Shown piece by piece: positions 17,551 to 25,578 of a stretch of 64,000 nt of DNA (positions within the stretch are counted from its first letter, which is position 1; every line of letters starts with the position of its first letter). The translations under genes and the position numbers were made by a program. The stretch is taken from positions 496,001 to 560,000 of the forward strand of contig CAVPUE010000002.1 of assembly GCA_963708895.1 (NCBI GenBank). The letters run 5' to 3'. The DNA comes from Bacillus_BD sp963708895. Lineage in GTDB: Bacteria; Bacillota; Bacilli; Bacillales; Cytobacillaceae. Under the pieces are notes generated by a model. That model saw only the letters and a list, made by a program, of their open reading frames with translations, ran no database searches and had not been told where the DNA came from.

Positions 17551-17787
17551 ATGAATTTAACATTTGCAGCAACTGTTATGGTACCGGATTTTCCACCACG
17601 TGAGAAACATCCTGCTATTTTTAATACGTTCCATTCATTACAATCAGGAGAAATCATGCAAATTATAAATGATCATGATCCAAAACCATTATATTATCAA
17701 TTTATGATGGAGCACACAGATCAATTTACATGGGAGTATCTAGAAGAAGGACCTGAAACTTGGAAAGTAGCAATTGGTAAAAAGTAA
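17551..17787 (+). CDS. DUF2249 domain protein
   Basis: A 78-residue soluble protein of the DUF2249 family. Features are HPAIFNTFHSLQSGEIMQIINDHDPKPLYYQF and a C-terminal WEYLEEGPETWKVAIGK. These domains are often found with hemerythrin-like or nitrogen-oxide stress proteins, and a redox role is plausible. The start follows AAGGAGGTC, a near-perfect site. A Crp/Fnr palindrome lies 54 bp upstream, matching the one at hcp, which supports membership in the same regulon (inference). Confidence 0.82.
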   Translation: MNLTFAATVMVPDFPPREKHPAIFNTFHSLQSGEIMQIINDHDPKPLYYQFMMEHTDQFTWEYLEEGPETWKVAIGKK

Positions 17788-17816
17788 TCAATAATAAACT
17801 CATTTCTCATATGATA

Positions 17817-17845
17817 GACAACAGTTTAAGGCTGTTGTCTTCTTT
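17817..17845 (+). terminator. Terminator of the DUF2249 gene
   Basis: GACAACAG/CTGTTGTC stem followed by TTCTTTT. Confidence 0.8.
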
Positions 17846-17919
17846 TATTTGATGGATTATTTACTTTTGAAAGAGTAAAATAGGCTAAAATAGGAAGAAC
17901 ATAAAGTGTAGGAGGGAAT

Positions 17920-19449
17920 ATGATGAGTGAAGCTATTTTGCAGATTGAAAAGGATTTTATCGATTATGTCAAGAAGATTACAGCTTATAATGAAGCACTT
18001 GCCCTTATTTATTGGGATTTAAGAACAGGTGCTCCAAAGCAAGGGGTCCAGCAACGTTCAGAAGTTGTCGGTGTTTTATCGTCTGAGGTGTATCAATTGT
18101 CTGTATCAGATGAAATGGCTTTATACATAGAAACCTTATCGAAAAGTGAAGCTCAAAAATTAATTAAACCTAGTACGATAAAATTAGTAGAAGAGTGCAA
18201 AAAGGAATATGAGCACAATAAAAAAATTCCCCCACAAGAATATAAAGATTATGTGATTTTACTATCTCAAGCAGAAACGATTTGGGAGGAAGCAAGAGAA
18301 AAGGCAGACTTTTCACTTTTCAAACCCTATTTGGAAAAAATCGTAGAAATGAATAAAAAGTTTATACAATATTGGGGTTATCAAGAAAATCCCTATAATA
18401 CATTGCTTGATTTATATGAACCTGGAATGACAGTGAAAGTATTAGATGAAGTATTTAGTGATTTAAGAGCAGAGATTGTGCCATTAGTCCAAAAAATAGC
18501 GGAGGCAAACCATAAGCCTGTTACCGACTTTCTCTTTAAACCATTTCCTAAAGAAAAACAATATCAATTCACAATAGAAATTTTAAAACAAATGGGATAT
18601 AACTTTGATGCTGGAAGATTAGATCAAACGGTTCACCCATTTGCAACTGGAATTAATAGAGGGGACGTTCGAATTACGACTAGATATGATGAAAATGATT
18701 TTCGTATGGCTGTTTTTGGTACGATTCATGAAGGAGGGCACGCTCTATACGAACAAAATATTTCAGAAGAATTAATGGGAACCCCATTATGTTCAGGCAC
18801 ATCAATGGGTATTCATGAATCACAATCCCTATTTTATGAAAACTTTGTTGGTCGTAATCGTTTATTTTGGAAAAAGAATTTTTCGTTATTAAAACAATTT
18901 TCAAATGGACAATTTGATGATGTCGAGTTGGATTCGTTTTATGAGGGCATTAATGAATCAAAACCATCTTTTATTCGGATTGAAGCAGATGAATTAACTT
19001 ATCCTCTTCATATTATGATCCGTTATGAGATTGAAAAAGGTTTGTTTAATGATGAAATTGAAGTAAAAGATCTGCCAAAAATTTGGAATGATAAATATGA
19101 AGAGTATTTAGGGATAAGACCTGAAAATGATCGTGAAGGGGTTCTACAGGATGTCCATTGGGCAGGAGGAAGTTTCGGCTATTTTCCTTCCTATGCATTA
19201 GGTTATATGTATGCCGCGCAATTTAAACAAGCAATGTTGAAAGAGTTACCAAATTTCGATGAACAATTAGAGACAGGAAATCTATTGCCTATTAAAGAAT
19301 GGTTGACAAGCAAGATCCATCAATTTGGAAAAATGAAGAAGCCATTAGAGATCTTAAACGATGTAACAGGGGAAGGGCTAAATGCCAATTATTTAATACA
19401 ATATTTAAAAGAAAAGTATTCAAAAATTTATCAAATAGAGAAACTATAA
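17920..19449 (+). CDS. ypwA: M32 carboxypeptidase (Taq type) YpwA
   Basis: Cytosolic zinc metallo-carboxypeptidase. The 509-residue all-helical protein carries the HEGGHALYEQ zinc motif (family HExxH), the downstream GIHESQSLFYEN with the third zinc ligand, and YWDLRTGAPKQG at the N-terminus. Two ATGs open the frame behind GGAGGGAAT; the first is used here. It stands alone, ahead of the guanine riboswitch of xpt. Confidence 0.95.
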   Translation: MMSEAILQIEKDFIDYVKKITAYNEALALIYWDLRTGAPKQGVQQRSEVVGVLSSEVYQLSVSDEMALYIETLSKSEAQKLIKPSTIKLVEECKKEYEHNKKIPPQEYKDYVILLSQAETIWEEAREKADFSLFKPYLEKIVEMNKKFIQYWGYQENPYNTLLDLYEPGMTVKVLDEVFSDLRAEIVPLVQKIAEANHKPVTDFLFKPFPKEKQYQFTIEILKQMGYNFDAGRLDQTVHPFATGINRGDVRITTRYDENDFRMAVFGTIHEGGHALYEQNISEELMGTPLCSGTSMGIHESQSLFYENFVGRNRLFWKKNFSLLKQFSNGQFDDVELDSFYEGINESKPSFIRIEADELTYPLHIMIRYEIEKGLFNDEIEVKDLPKIWNDKYEEYLGIRPENDREGVLQDVHWAGGSFGYFPSYALGYMYAAQFKQAMLKELPNFDEQLETGNLLPIKEWLTSKIHQFGKMKKPLEILNDVTGEGLNANYLIQYLKEKYSKIYQIEKL

Positions 19450-19580
19450 ATGTAAAACGAATAGCTATTCTGACTATTCTTGCAAAAACACGAACATTTA
19501 ACAATTTTTTATATTTATAATTCGTATTTTCTATTGATTAATTGTCGATTGATGTTATAATTTATCTATCTTAAAAGAAA

Positions 19581-19756
19581 TCACTCATATAATTGTGGGA
19601 ATATGGTCCACAAGTTTCTACCGGATAACCGTAAAATATCTGACTATGAGTGAGCAATCGATATCAAGATAGAATAATACAATCGTTATTCTAAAACCTG
19701 AGTCATTGCTTCACTCATTTTTTATGGATGTGGAGAACATGAACTCAGGTTTTTTG
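19581..19756 (+). promoter_or_regulatory. Guanine-sensing purine riboswitch of xpt-pbuX
   Basis: Aptamer 19581-19653: P1 TCACTCAT/ATGAGTGA, the conserved TATA..GGATA-type junctions, TTTCTACC and GACTATG. The pyrimidine that sets specificity is C, as in guanine/hypoxanthine aptamers (adenine types have T). Terminator stem AAAACCTGAGT (19693-19703) with ACTCAGGTTTTTT (19743-19755). The 3' side of P1 with its flank (19645-19657) can instead pair with 19705-19718, an antiterminator. Ligand therefore favours termination and shuts off purine salvage genes. Confidence 0.95.
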
Positions 19757-19797
19757 TCTTGAAAAATTCCCGATTAATGATAAAGGAGTAAAAAAGG

Positions 19798-20394
19798 ATG
19801 GAATTACTTAAAAATAAAATTGAACAAGAAGGTATTGTTTTATCGAATACAGTTTTAAAGGTTGACTCATTTTTAAATCATCAAATTGATCCGAATTTAA
19901 TGTTAGAAATTGGGAAGGAATTCTCTAAACGTTTTGCAAACAAAGGCATTACAAAAGTGCTTACGATCGAATCATCTGGAATTGCGCCATCAGTGTTTGC
20001 TGGGTTAGAACTTGGAGTTCCCGTTGTCTTTGCAAGAAAGCGGAAATCATTGACTTTAATTAATGATTTATTAACATCAAGTGTACATTCATTTACTAAG
20101 GGTGAGACGAATGAAATTTCCGTTTCTAATAAATATATTAACGAAAACGATGTAGTTCTCATTATTGATGATTTTCTTGCAAATGGACAAGCGGCATTAG
20201 GATTAATTGATATTGTTGAACAAGCTAATGCAACCGTTGCTGGAATTGGAATTGTCATTGAAAAAGGTTTTCAAGATGGTGGAAAACAATTAAGAGAAAA
20301 AGGATATGTAGTCGAGTCCCTTGCGATTATATCTTCATTAGAGAATGGAAAAGTGTCTTTTGAAGCAGGCAATAAAGGAGAGGGAGTAAATTGA
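19798..20394 (+). CDS. xpt: Xanthine phosphoribosyltransferase
   Basis: Salvages xanthine to XMP with PRPP. The 198-residue type I phosphoribosyltransferase has the PRPP loop VLIIDDFLANGQAALG, the flexible hood region VVFARKRKSLT and LTIESSGIAPSVFAGLELGVP. The start follows AAAGGAGTAAAA. Its stop overlaps the TTG start of pbuX, and the pair is controlled by the guanine riboswitch upstream. Confidence 0.96.
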   Translation: MELLKNKIEQEGIVLSNTVLKVDSFLNHQIDPNLMLEIGKEFSKRFANKGITKVLTIESSGIAPSVFAGLELGVPVVFARKRKSLTLINDLLTSSVHSFTKGETNEISVSNKYINENDVVLIIDDFLANGQAALGLIDIVEQANATVAGIGIVIEKGFQDGGKQLREKGYVVESLAIISSLENGKVSFEAGNKGEGVN

Positions 20395-21707
20395 ACAAGA
20401 AACAGAATGCAATAAAACTCACTTCTTTAGGAATTCAACATGTATTAGCCATGTATGCTGGTGCTGTTGTTGTTCCTTTGATTATTGGCGGTGCGATTGG
20501 CTTAACTGGTGAACAGTTAACATATCTCGTTTCGATTGATATTTTTATGTGTGGAGTAGCAACCTTGCTGCAGGTGTTTAGTAATCGCTTTTTTGGTATT
20601 GGCTTACCTGTTGTGCTAGGTTGTACATTTACAGCAGTAGCCCCGATTATAGCGATTGGTAATCAGCACGGAATTTCAGCCATCTATGGTGCAATTATTG
20701 TTTCTGGGCTCTTCGTCATTTTAGTATCGAAATATTTTGCGAGGATCGTGAAATATTTTCCTCCCGTTGTAACTGGCTGTGTAGTAACAATTATTGGTGT
20801 GACACTTATTCCAGTTGCGATGAATGATGCTGCAGGTGGTGTAGGAAGTGCGGATTTTGGAAGTCTTACGAATTTGTCTCTAGCATTTGGTACATTAATC
20901 ATCATTTTACTAGTTAATCGTTTTTTTAAAGGTTTTGTTCGGTCCATTAGTATATTAATAGGGATTGTAATGGGAACTGTTGCTGCTTATTTTATTGGGA
21001 AGGTTGATTTTTCACCTGTAAGTGATGCTTCTTGGTTCCATATTATCCAACCTTTTTATTTTGGTTTTCCAACCTTTGAATTGTCATCTATTATAACAAT
21101 GATCATGGTTGCGCTAGTTGGATTGGTTGAAGCGGCAGGAGTTTATTTTGCTCTTGGAGATATTTGTGAAAGGGAAGTAACTGAAAAAGATATCGCAAAA
21201 GGTTATCGTGCTGAAGGAATTGCAATCATTCTTGGTGGTTTATTTAATTCATTCCCGTATACAACTTTTTCACAAAACGTAGGGTTAATTCAACTGACAG
21301 GTGTTAAAGAGAAGAAGGTCATTGTCATTATGGGATTTATGCTTATGGGTCTAGGCTTGCTTCCCAAAATTGGCGCTATTACTACCGTAATTCCAACATC
21401 TGTTCTCGGTGGTGCTATGATTGCCATGTTTGGGATGGTATTAGCGAATGGAATAAAACTGTTAAGTAAAGTAGATTATACGGAGCAAGCTAATTTATTA
21501 ATCATTGCTTGTTCAATTGGAATGGGACTCGGTGTCACAACTGTTCCAGAGCTGTTTGGACAATTACCAGCTAGTATTAGCATCTTAACACAAAACGGCA
21601 TTATTGCAGGTAGTTTAACTGCGATCATATTAAATGTATTATTCAATGCAAAGACAAACAAGAAAAGTTCTTCTTCTGAAGTTTTAGAGGAATCTCACGT
21701 TTCTTAA
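20391..21707 (+). CDS. pbuX: Xanthine permease (NCS2 family)
   Basis: Imports xanthine to feed Xpt. The 438-residue membrane protein has about 12-14 hydrophobic segments. It carries the NCS2 motifs GIQHVLAMYAGAVVVPLIIG at the N-terminus, ALVGLVEAAGVYFALGD, and the FPYTTFSQNVGLIQLTG substrate loop. TTG start 20391 overlaps the xpt stop (TTGA) and is preceded by AAAGGAGAGGG. Cotranscribed with xpt. Confidence 0.95.
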   Translation: MNKKQNAIKLTSLGIQHVLAMYAGAVVVPLIIGGAIGLTGEQLTYLVSIDIFMCGVATLLQVFSNRFFGIGLPVVLGCTFTAVAPIIAIGNQHGISAIYGAIIVSGLFVILVSKYFARIVKYFPPVVTGCVVTIIGVTLIPVAMNDAAGGVGSADFGSLTNLSLAFGTLIIILLVNRFFKGFVRSISILIGIVMGTVAAYFIGKVDFSPVSDASWFHIIQPFYFGFPTFELSSIITMIMVALVGLVEAAGVYFALGDICEREVTEKDIAKGYRAEGIAIILGGLFNSFPYTTFSQNVGLIQLTGVKEKKVIVIMGFMLMGLGLLPKIGAITTVIPTSVLGGAMIAMFGMVLANGIKLLSKVDYTEQANLLIIACSIGMGLGVTTVPELFGQLPASISILTQNGIIAGSLTAIILNVLFNAKTNKKSSSSEVLEESHVS

Positions 21708-21710
21708 TAA

Positions 21711-21748
21711 AATGAAGGGCAGTCTCTTTTGTGGGATTGCCCTTCATT
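21711..21748. terminator. Bidirectional terminator between pbuX and cheX
   Basis: AATGAAGGGCA(G)TC/GATTGCCCTTCATT stem with T-rich flanks on both strands, between convergent genes. Confidence 0.85.
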
Positions 21749-21751
21749 TTA

Positions 21752-22201
21752 TTATTCGATCATGAGAATAATCGCCATATTGCCAACGTTTTGAATGATG
21801 ATGGGCAAACGAAAGGCATTTTCAAAGCCATAAATCTTTAATTCACCAACAAGAACAGATGGTGGAGTAATATCCATCTCAATCTCATATTTTGAGATGC
21901 ATGTCGATAAAGTACCAGCGATCATATTTCCAAGTTCCCCTGCAAATGATTCAAGCATTTCACCTTCAATTTTCATCCCAAACATGCCCTCACCAATTGC
22001 CCCAAAAGTTGTTTCATCACCATCAATAATTAACCGTCCTCTTATATCTCCTGTCATTCCGATTAATACTCCAATTGAATGCTGAGAATACGGCTCTTTA
22101 AATATGGATGGTTGATCGATTGAAACTTCAAAAGGAAGAACCCCTTTAACTGAATCAATTGTACTATTTAAAATATCTGTTACATTTTTAGTCATTAACA
22201 T
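21752..22201 (-). CDS. CheX-like chemotaxis phosphatase family protein
   Basis: A 149-residue alpha/beta protein of the CheC/CheX/FliY class. It has IGVLIGMTGDIRGRLIIDGD and the phosphatase-type helix MLESFAGELGNMIAGTLST (the E-x-x-N signature of CheY-P phosphatases). A role in dephosphorylating CheY is inferred; no other chemotaxis gene is in the window. I chose ATG 22201 behind GGGGG. The frame is open to a TTG at 22216 that overlaps the ribosome-binding site. Confidence 0.82.
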   Translation of the reverse strand: MLMTKNVTDILNSTIDSVKGVLPFEVSIDQPSIFKEPYSQHSIGVLIGMTGDIRGRLIIDGDETTFGAIGEGMFGMKIEGEMLESFAGELGNMIAGTLSTCISKYEIEMDITPPSVLVGELKIYGFENAFRLPIIIQNVGNMAIILMIE

Positions 22202-22399
22202 CTTATATACCCCCAAGACTCATCCGATATTCCTAATTTTAGCATAAATTTTATAGGATAAAAGATATAGGTTATAAATAAATTGCTAAATTTTTGTAAA
22301 AATGATGGCTTCGCTTGCCATGAATTTTAATAGTGTTTTGTATAAGAATGATTAAAATGGAGAAATTATTTATAATAACCAAATAATAGGTGATGAGAG

Positions 22400-23485
22400 A
22401 TGGTAGCAATCGTATCTGTAGGAGAAGTAGTACCTCCACATGTTTTAACACAACAAAAAGTGATGAATTTTTCACGAAACCTTTTTTCTAAATCCTTTAA
22501 AGATCTAGATCGATTGTTAAATGCTTTTGACAATGGACTTATTGAAAAACGGCATTTTGCAAAGAATTTAGATTGGTATAACGAGGATCATACTTTTGAA
22601 GAGAAAAACGATGCGTTTATTGAAATTGCTGTAAACCAAGGAGCGGAAGCGATCACAAAATGTTTAAGTAATAAAGCTTTGTTAAAACGAACCATAAAAT
22701 ATGGAGAAATAGATGCCATTTTTTTCATTACGAGTACTGGAATTGCAACTCCAAGTATTGAAGCACGCATAATGAATATTCTTCCTTTTTCTGAACATAC
22801 AAAAAGAATCCCTATATGGGGGTTAGGGTGTGGAGGAGGTGCGGCGGGACTTTCGCGTGCTTTTGAATACTGCCTGGCCTATCCAGATTCAAAAGTTCTT
22901 GTCTTATCAATTGAACTTTGTAGTCTAACTTTCCAGCGAAATGATCTTTCGAAAAGCAATTTAATCGGAACCTCCTTATTTGCTGATGGAATCGCATGTG
23001 TATTGATTACTGGTGATGGGGTTAAAACTTCCGAAATTAGTAACTTACCATCTTTACCAAAAATTCAAGCTACACAATCAACAACGATGCGTAATTCCCT
23101 TGATGTAATGGGATGGAACATAAAAAATGATGGCTTATTTGTCATTTTTTCAAAAGATATTCCTTCTATTGTAGAAAAGTGGTTAAAACCAAATGTTGAA
23201 CAGTTTTTACGAAAACATATGCTTTCAATCGAAGATATGAGTCATTTTATCGCACACCCTGGTGGAAAAAAGGTCTTGGATGCCTATGTATCATCTCTCG
23301 ATCTCAACCCTGAAATGATACAAACCCCTCTATCTGTCCTTAAAAGTTTTGGGAATATGTCCTCAGCTACGGTTTTATTTGTTCTAAATCGGTTTTTACT
23401 TAAAGGAAAACCTGGTGAATGGGGTCTATGCACGGCTTTGGGACCAGGATTTAGTTCAGAACTTTTATTGCTAAGGTGGGATTAA
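22400..23485 (+). CDS. bpsA: Type III polyketide synthase (alkylpyrone synthase) BpsA/BcsA
   Basis: Chalcone-synthase-like enzyme that condenses long-chain acyl-CoA with malonyl-CoA to alkylpyrones. The catalytic triad is visible: Cys in GLGCGGGAAGLSRA, His in HFIAHPGGKKV and Asn in FGNMSSATVLF. The 361 residues match the family. Start ATG 22400 follows AGGTGATGAG. The stop abuts bpsB (next base), so the two are translationally linked, as in B. subtilis next to xpt-pbuX. Confidence 0.94.
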   Translation: MVAIVSVGEVVPPHVLTQQKVMNFSRNLFSKSFKDLDRLLNAFDNGLIEKRHFAKNLDWYNEDHTFEEKNDAFIEIAVNQGAEAITKCLSNKALLKRTIKYGEIDAIFFITSTGIATPSIEARIMNILPFSEHTKRIPIWGLGCGGGAAGLSRAFEYCLAYPDSKVLVLSIELCSLTFQRNDLSKSNLIGTSLFADGIACVLITGDGVKTSEISNLPSLPKIQATQSTTMRNSLDVMGWNIKNDGLFVIFSKDIPSIVEKWLKPNVEQFLRKHMLSIEDMSHFIAHPGGKKVLDAYVSSLDLNPEMIQTPLSVLKSFGNMSSATVLFVLNRFLLKGKPGEWGLCTALGPGFSSELLLLRWD

Positions 23486-24052
23486 ATGAGACTATTTTAT
23501 GTATTTTTTACAATCATTATCTTACAGAGACTATGTGAAGTGATTATCGCAAAACGGAACGAGAAGTGGATGAGAGAGAGGGGGGCACAGGAATTTGGTC
23601 AGGATCACTATCCGTTAATTGTATTTATTCATACGATGTTTTTGATCGTATTTTTCCTAGAAGTTTATATTTGGAAAAATAGATTATCACCAGTATGGCC
23701 AATCGTGTTGAGTATTTTTATGATGACCCAGCTAATAAGGGTATGGGCAATAACTTCATTAGGGAGGTATTGGAATACAAAAATCATTGTATTGCCTGGG
23801 GCAAAAATGATAAATAAAGGACCATATCGGTTTTTAAAACATCCTAATTATTTAGTAGTGACCATTGAATTTATTGTGATACCACTAATGTTTGAAGCTT
23901 ATTTTACAGCCTTCTTTTTTTCATTATTGAATGGAATTATTTTGCGAATTCGAATAGCAGCTGAAGAAAAAGCATTGTATCAATTAACAGGTTATTCACG
24001 ATCAAATAGACTCAATCAAAAATGGAAAATAAAAGGTGTTAAAAAAGTGTGA
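23486..24052 (+). CDS. bpsB: Alkylpyrone O-methyltransferase BpsB (YpbQ), ICMT family
   Basis: Integral membrane methyltransferase of the isoprenylcysteine-carboxylmethyltransferase family. It methylates the alkylpyrone made by BpsA. The 188-residue product has four to five membrane segments. The SAM-binding C-terminal half has GPYRFLKHPNYLVV and RIRIAAEEKALYQLTGY (the E-E-x-x-L motif). The start lies directly on the bpsA stop, with AGGTGGG upstream. Confidence 0.92.
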   Translation: MRLFYVFFTIIILQRLCEVIIAKRNEKWMRERGAQEFGQDHYPLIVFIHTMFLIVFFLEVYIWKNRLSPVWPIVLSIFMMTQLIRVWAITSLGRYWNTKIIVLPGAKMINKGPYRFLKHPNYLVVTIEFIVIPLMFEAYFTAFFFSLLNGIILRIRIAAEEKALYQLTGYSRSNRLNQKWKIKGVKKV

Positions 24053-24109
24053 CAATTTTATTTGCTCTATTGAAAATAGTTATCAACCATGCTAAAATGT
24101 AATTGTTAA

Positions 24110-24124
24110 TGAAAGTCATTATCA
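24110..24124 (+). promoter_or_regulatory. Fur box
   Basis: TGAAAGTCATTATCA matches the 7-1-7 Bacillus Fur consensus TGATAATnATTATCA at 12 of 14 informative positions. It lies 38 bp before the start of a 32-residue gene. Confidence 0.6.
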
Positions 24125-24161
24125 TTTAAACTCAAATAATAATAATAGGTGGTGTTTACAT

Positions 24162-24260
24162 ATGACAGTCGTATTAATTGGAATGACCGTTGGTGTCTAT
24201 GGAATCGTAATGAAACATGTATTGAATCATGTAACAAAACCACATCCTGTTCATAAGTAA
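24162..24260 (+). CDS. 32-residue membrane microprotein under a Fur box
   Basis: MTVVLIGMTVGVYGIVMKHV followed by LNHVTKPHPVHK. One short membrane helix (about 2-18) and a basic tail with four His that could bind metal. TAGGTGGTG lies upstream. The Fur box just ahead implies induction when iron is scarce. I do not recognise the sequence; it is comparable in size to the Fbp small proteins of the Fur regulon but I cannot claim homology. Confidence 0.6.
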   Translation: MTVVLIGMTVGVYGIVMKHVLNHVTKPHPVHK

Positions 24261-24276
24261 GTTTTTTTGTTAACTT

Positions 24277-24290
24277 AGAAAGCGCTTGCA
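24277..24290 (+). promoter_or_regulatory. Catabolite-responsive element (cre) candidate
   Basis: AGAAAGCGCTTGCA fits the CcpA consensus TGWAANCGNTNWCA well in the core and right half; the first base and one W position deviate. No annotated gene starts directly downstream; only a short transcript with a terminator at 24380-24415 is possible. Confidence 0.4.
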
Positions 24291-24379
24291 ATTATTGATG
24301 AAGGCTATTTTTGTTAAATTAGAGATAGTAGCCTTAACGAGAGGGTGTTGCAATTTGCATTTATTCATATCTAAATAGA

Positions 24380-24419
24380 AAAGCCGAGAATTCTTTAGAG
24401 GAAATCTCGGCTTTTATTA
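24380..24419. terminator. Terminator downstream of mrpG, possibly bidirectional
   Basis: AAAGCCGAGA/TCTCGGCTTT stem with T-rich ends on both strands. It ends the Mrp operon on the minus strand and any short plus-strand transcript from the cre region. Confidence 0.8.
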
Positions 24420-24434
24420 TTTTCTATGAAATGG

Positions 24435-24809
24435 TTAATCAGCATTGGATTCTGCAGCAGTGTTTTGTCGTATATATTCTTTTAAATCATCTTGTACACT
24501 AACATCTGCTAATTTTACATTTGAACGATAGGCAGAACGAGAAATCATATGTGCCGATACCGGTGCGGTTAGGAAGACAAAAAAGATGCCGAGAATCAGA
24601 CGAATGCTAATATAGCTATCTGAAACTAAAAAATATAGAAACGTTCCAAATAATGTACATAGCACCCCAAGTGTCGTACTTTTTGAAGCTGCATGTGATC
24701 GTGTATAAACATCTGGTAAGCGAATCAATCCGATTGCACTGAGAAAACTAAAGAAGGTTCCAATCAAGATAAATACTGCTACAATGGCTTCAATCACTGT
24801 TACGTTCAA
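24435..24809 (-). CDS. mrpG: Na+/H+ antiporter subunit MrpG
   Basis: Last gene of the seven-subunit Mrp (Sha) antiporter. 124 residues with three membrane segments and the family motif IGLIRLPDVYTRSHAASKS. I chose TTG 24809, preceded by AAAGAGGTG six bases upstream, because this gives the family length. A longer in-frame start at 24872 lies deep inside mrpF. Overlap with the mrpF end suggests translational coupling. Confidence 0.93.
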   Translation of the reverse strand: MNVTVIEAIVAVFILIGTFFSFLSAIGLIRLPDVYTRSHAASKSTTLGVLCTLFGTFLYFLVSDSYISIRLILGIFFVFLTAPVSAHMISRSAYRSNVKLADVSVQDDLKEYIRQNTAAESNAD

Positions 24810-25071
24810 TGACAACACCTCTTTCGACATATCTAGAAAAAGCGATGGTCCCCACAAATGATAATATACCAACTAACAAAATAAGATCAAAATAGGCATG
24901 TGTATGAAGCAAAATCGAAAAAATCGCGATACTGGCTATTAAATTTATACCAATATAGTCTAATGCCTGTACACGATCGGCTGTTGAAGGTCCTTTTATT
25001 ACACGGTAGATGGCTACTAATATCGATAAAGTCAGGAAAACGAGTGAAATGATTAAAATCAATTTAAACAT
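24790..25071 (-). CDS. mrpF: Na+/H+ antiporter subunit MrpF
   Basis: 93 residues, three membrane helices, with the conserved ADRVQALDYIGINL loop carrying the functionally important Asp. It overlaps mrpE by 8 bp and mrpG by 20 bp in the operon. It helps to form the cation pathway in the MrpE-F-G side of the complex. Confidence 0.93.
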   Translation of the reverse strand: MFKLILIISLVFLTLSILVAIYRVIKGPSTADRVQALDYIGINLIASIAIFSILLHTHAYFDLILLVGILSFVGTIAFSRYVERGVVIERNSD

Positions 25072-25546
25072 GCCGGGTCACATCCTTAATAGCCTTTTCA
25101 AATGCCTTTGTAGATTTTAATACAGAATCACTAGACTCCGGTATATCCATTGCGTGAACATAGAGAGTCTTTCCATCAGGAGTTATTTCCATCACGACTG
25201 AACCAGGAGTTAATGTTATTAACATCGATATAAGAGTTACTTCCCAATCGCCTTTTAGATCAGTTTTTACTTTAAAAATTCCAGGTGTTACGTTTATTTT
25301 AGGTCTAATTACTTGCCGGACTACGAGAACACTGGAGGAAATAAGTTCACGAAGAAAGACAAAGAACAGTTTAAATACAGCGAATAGGGTGATTAGATAA
25401 AAACGTTTCGTAAAAAAACGCCTCATACTAAAAACAATAAAGATTCCAACCAAATAGCCACCCGCAAATGAAATAAAGTCCCATGAATCTTGTAAAAACA
25501 TCCATAAAAAAGCAACTAATAAATTGACTAATAATTGTTCGGGCAA
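25064..25546 (-). CDS. mrpE: Na+/H+ antiporter subunit MrpE
   Basis: 160 residues: two to three N-terminal membrane helices, then a cytoplasmic domain with VTLISMLITLTPGSVVMEI, the family signature. TTG 25546 follows AAAGGGGTGG and gives the usual N-terminus. Part of the mrpABCDEFG operon. Confidence 0.93.
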   Translation of the reverse strand: MPEQLLVNLLVAFLWMFLQDSWDFISFAGGYLVGIFIVFSMRRFFTKRFYLITLFAVFKLFFVFLRELISSSVLVVRQVIRPKINVTPGIFKVKTDLKGDWEVTLISMLITLTPGSVVMEITPDGKTLYVHAMDIPESSDSVLKSTKAFEKAIKDVTRHV

Positions 25547-25578
25547 CCTAAATCCACCCCTTTCAAAAAATATGGCTT

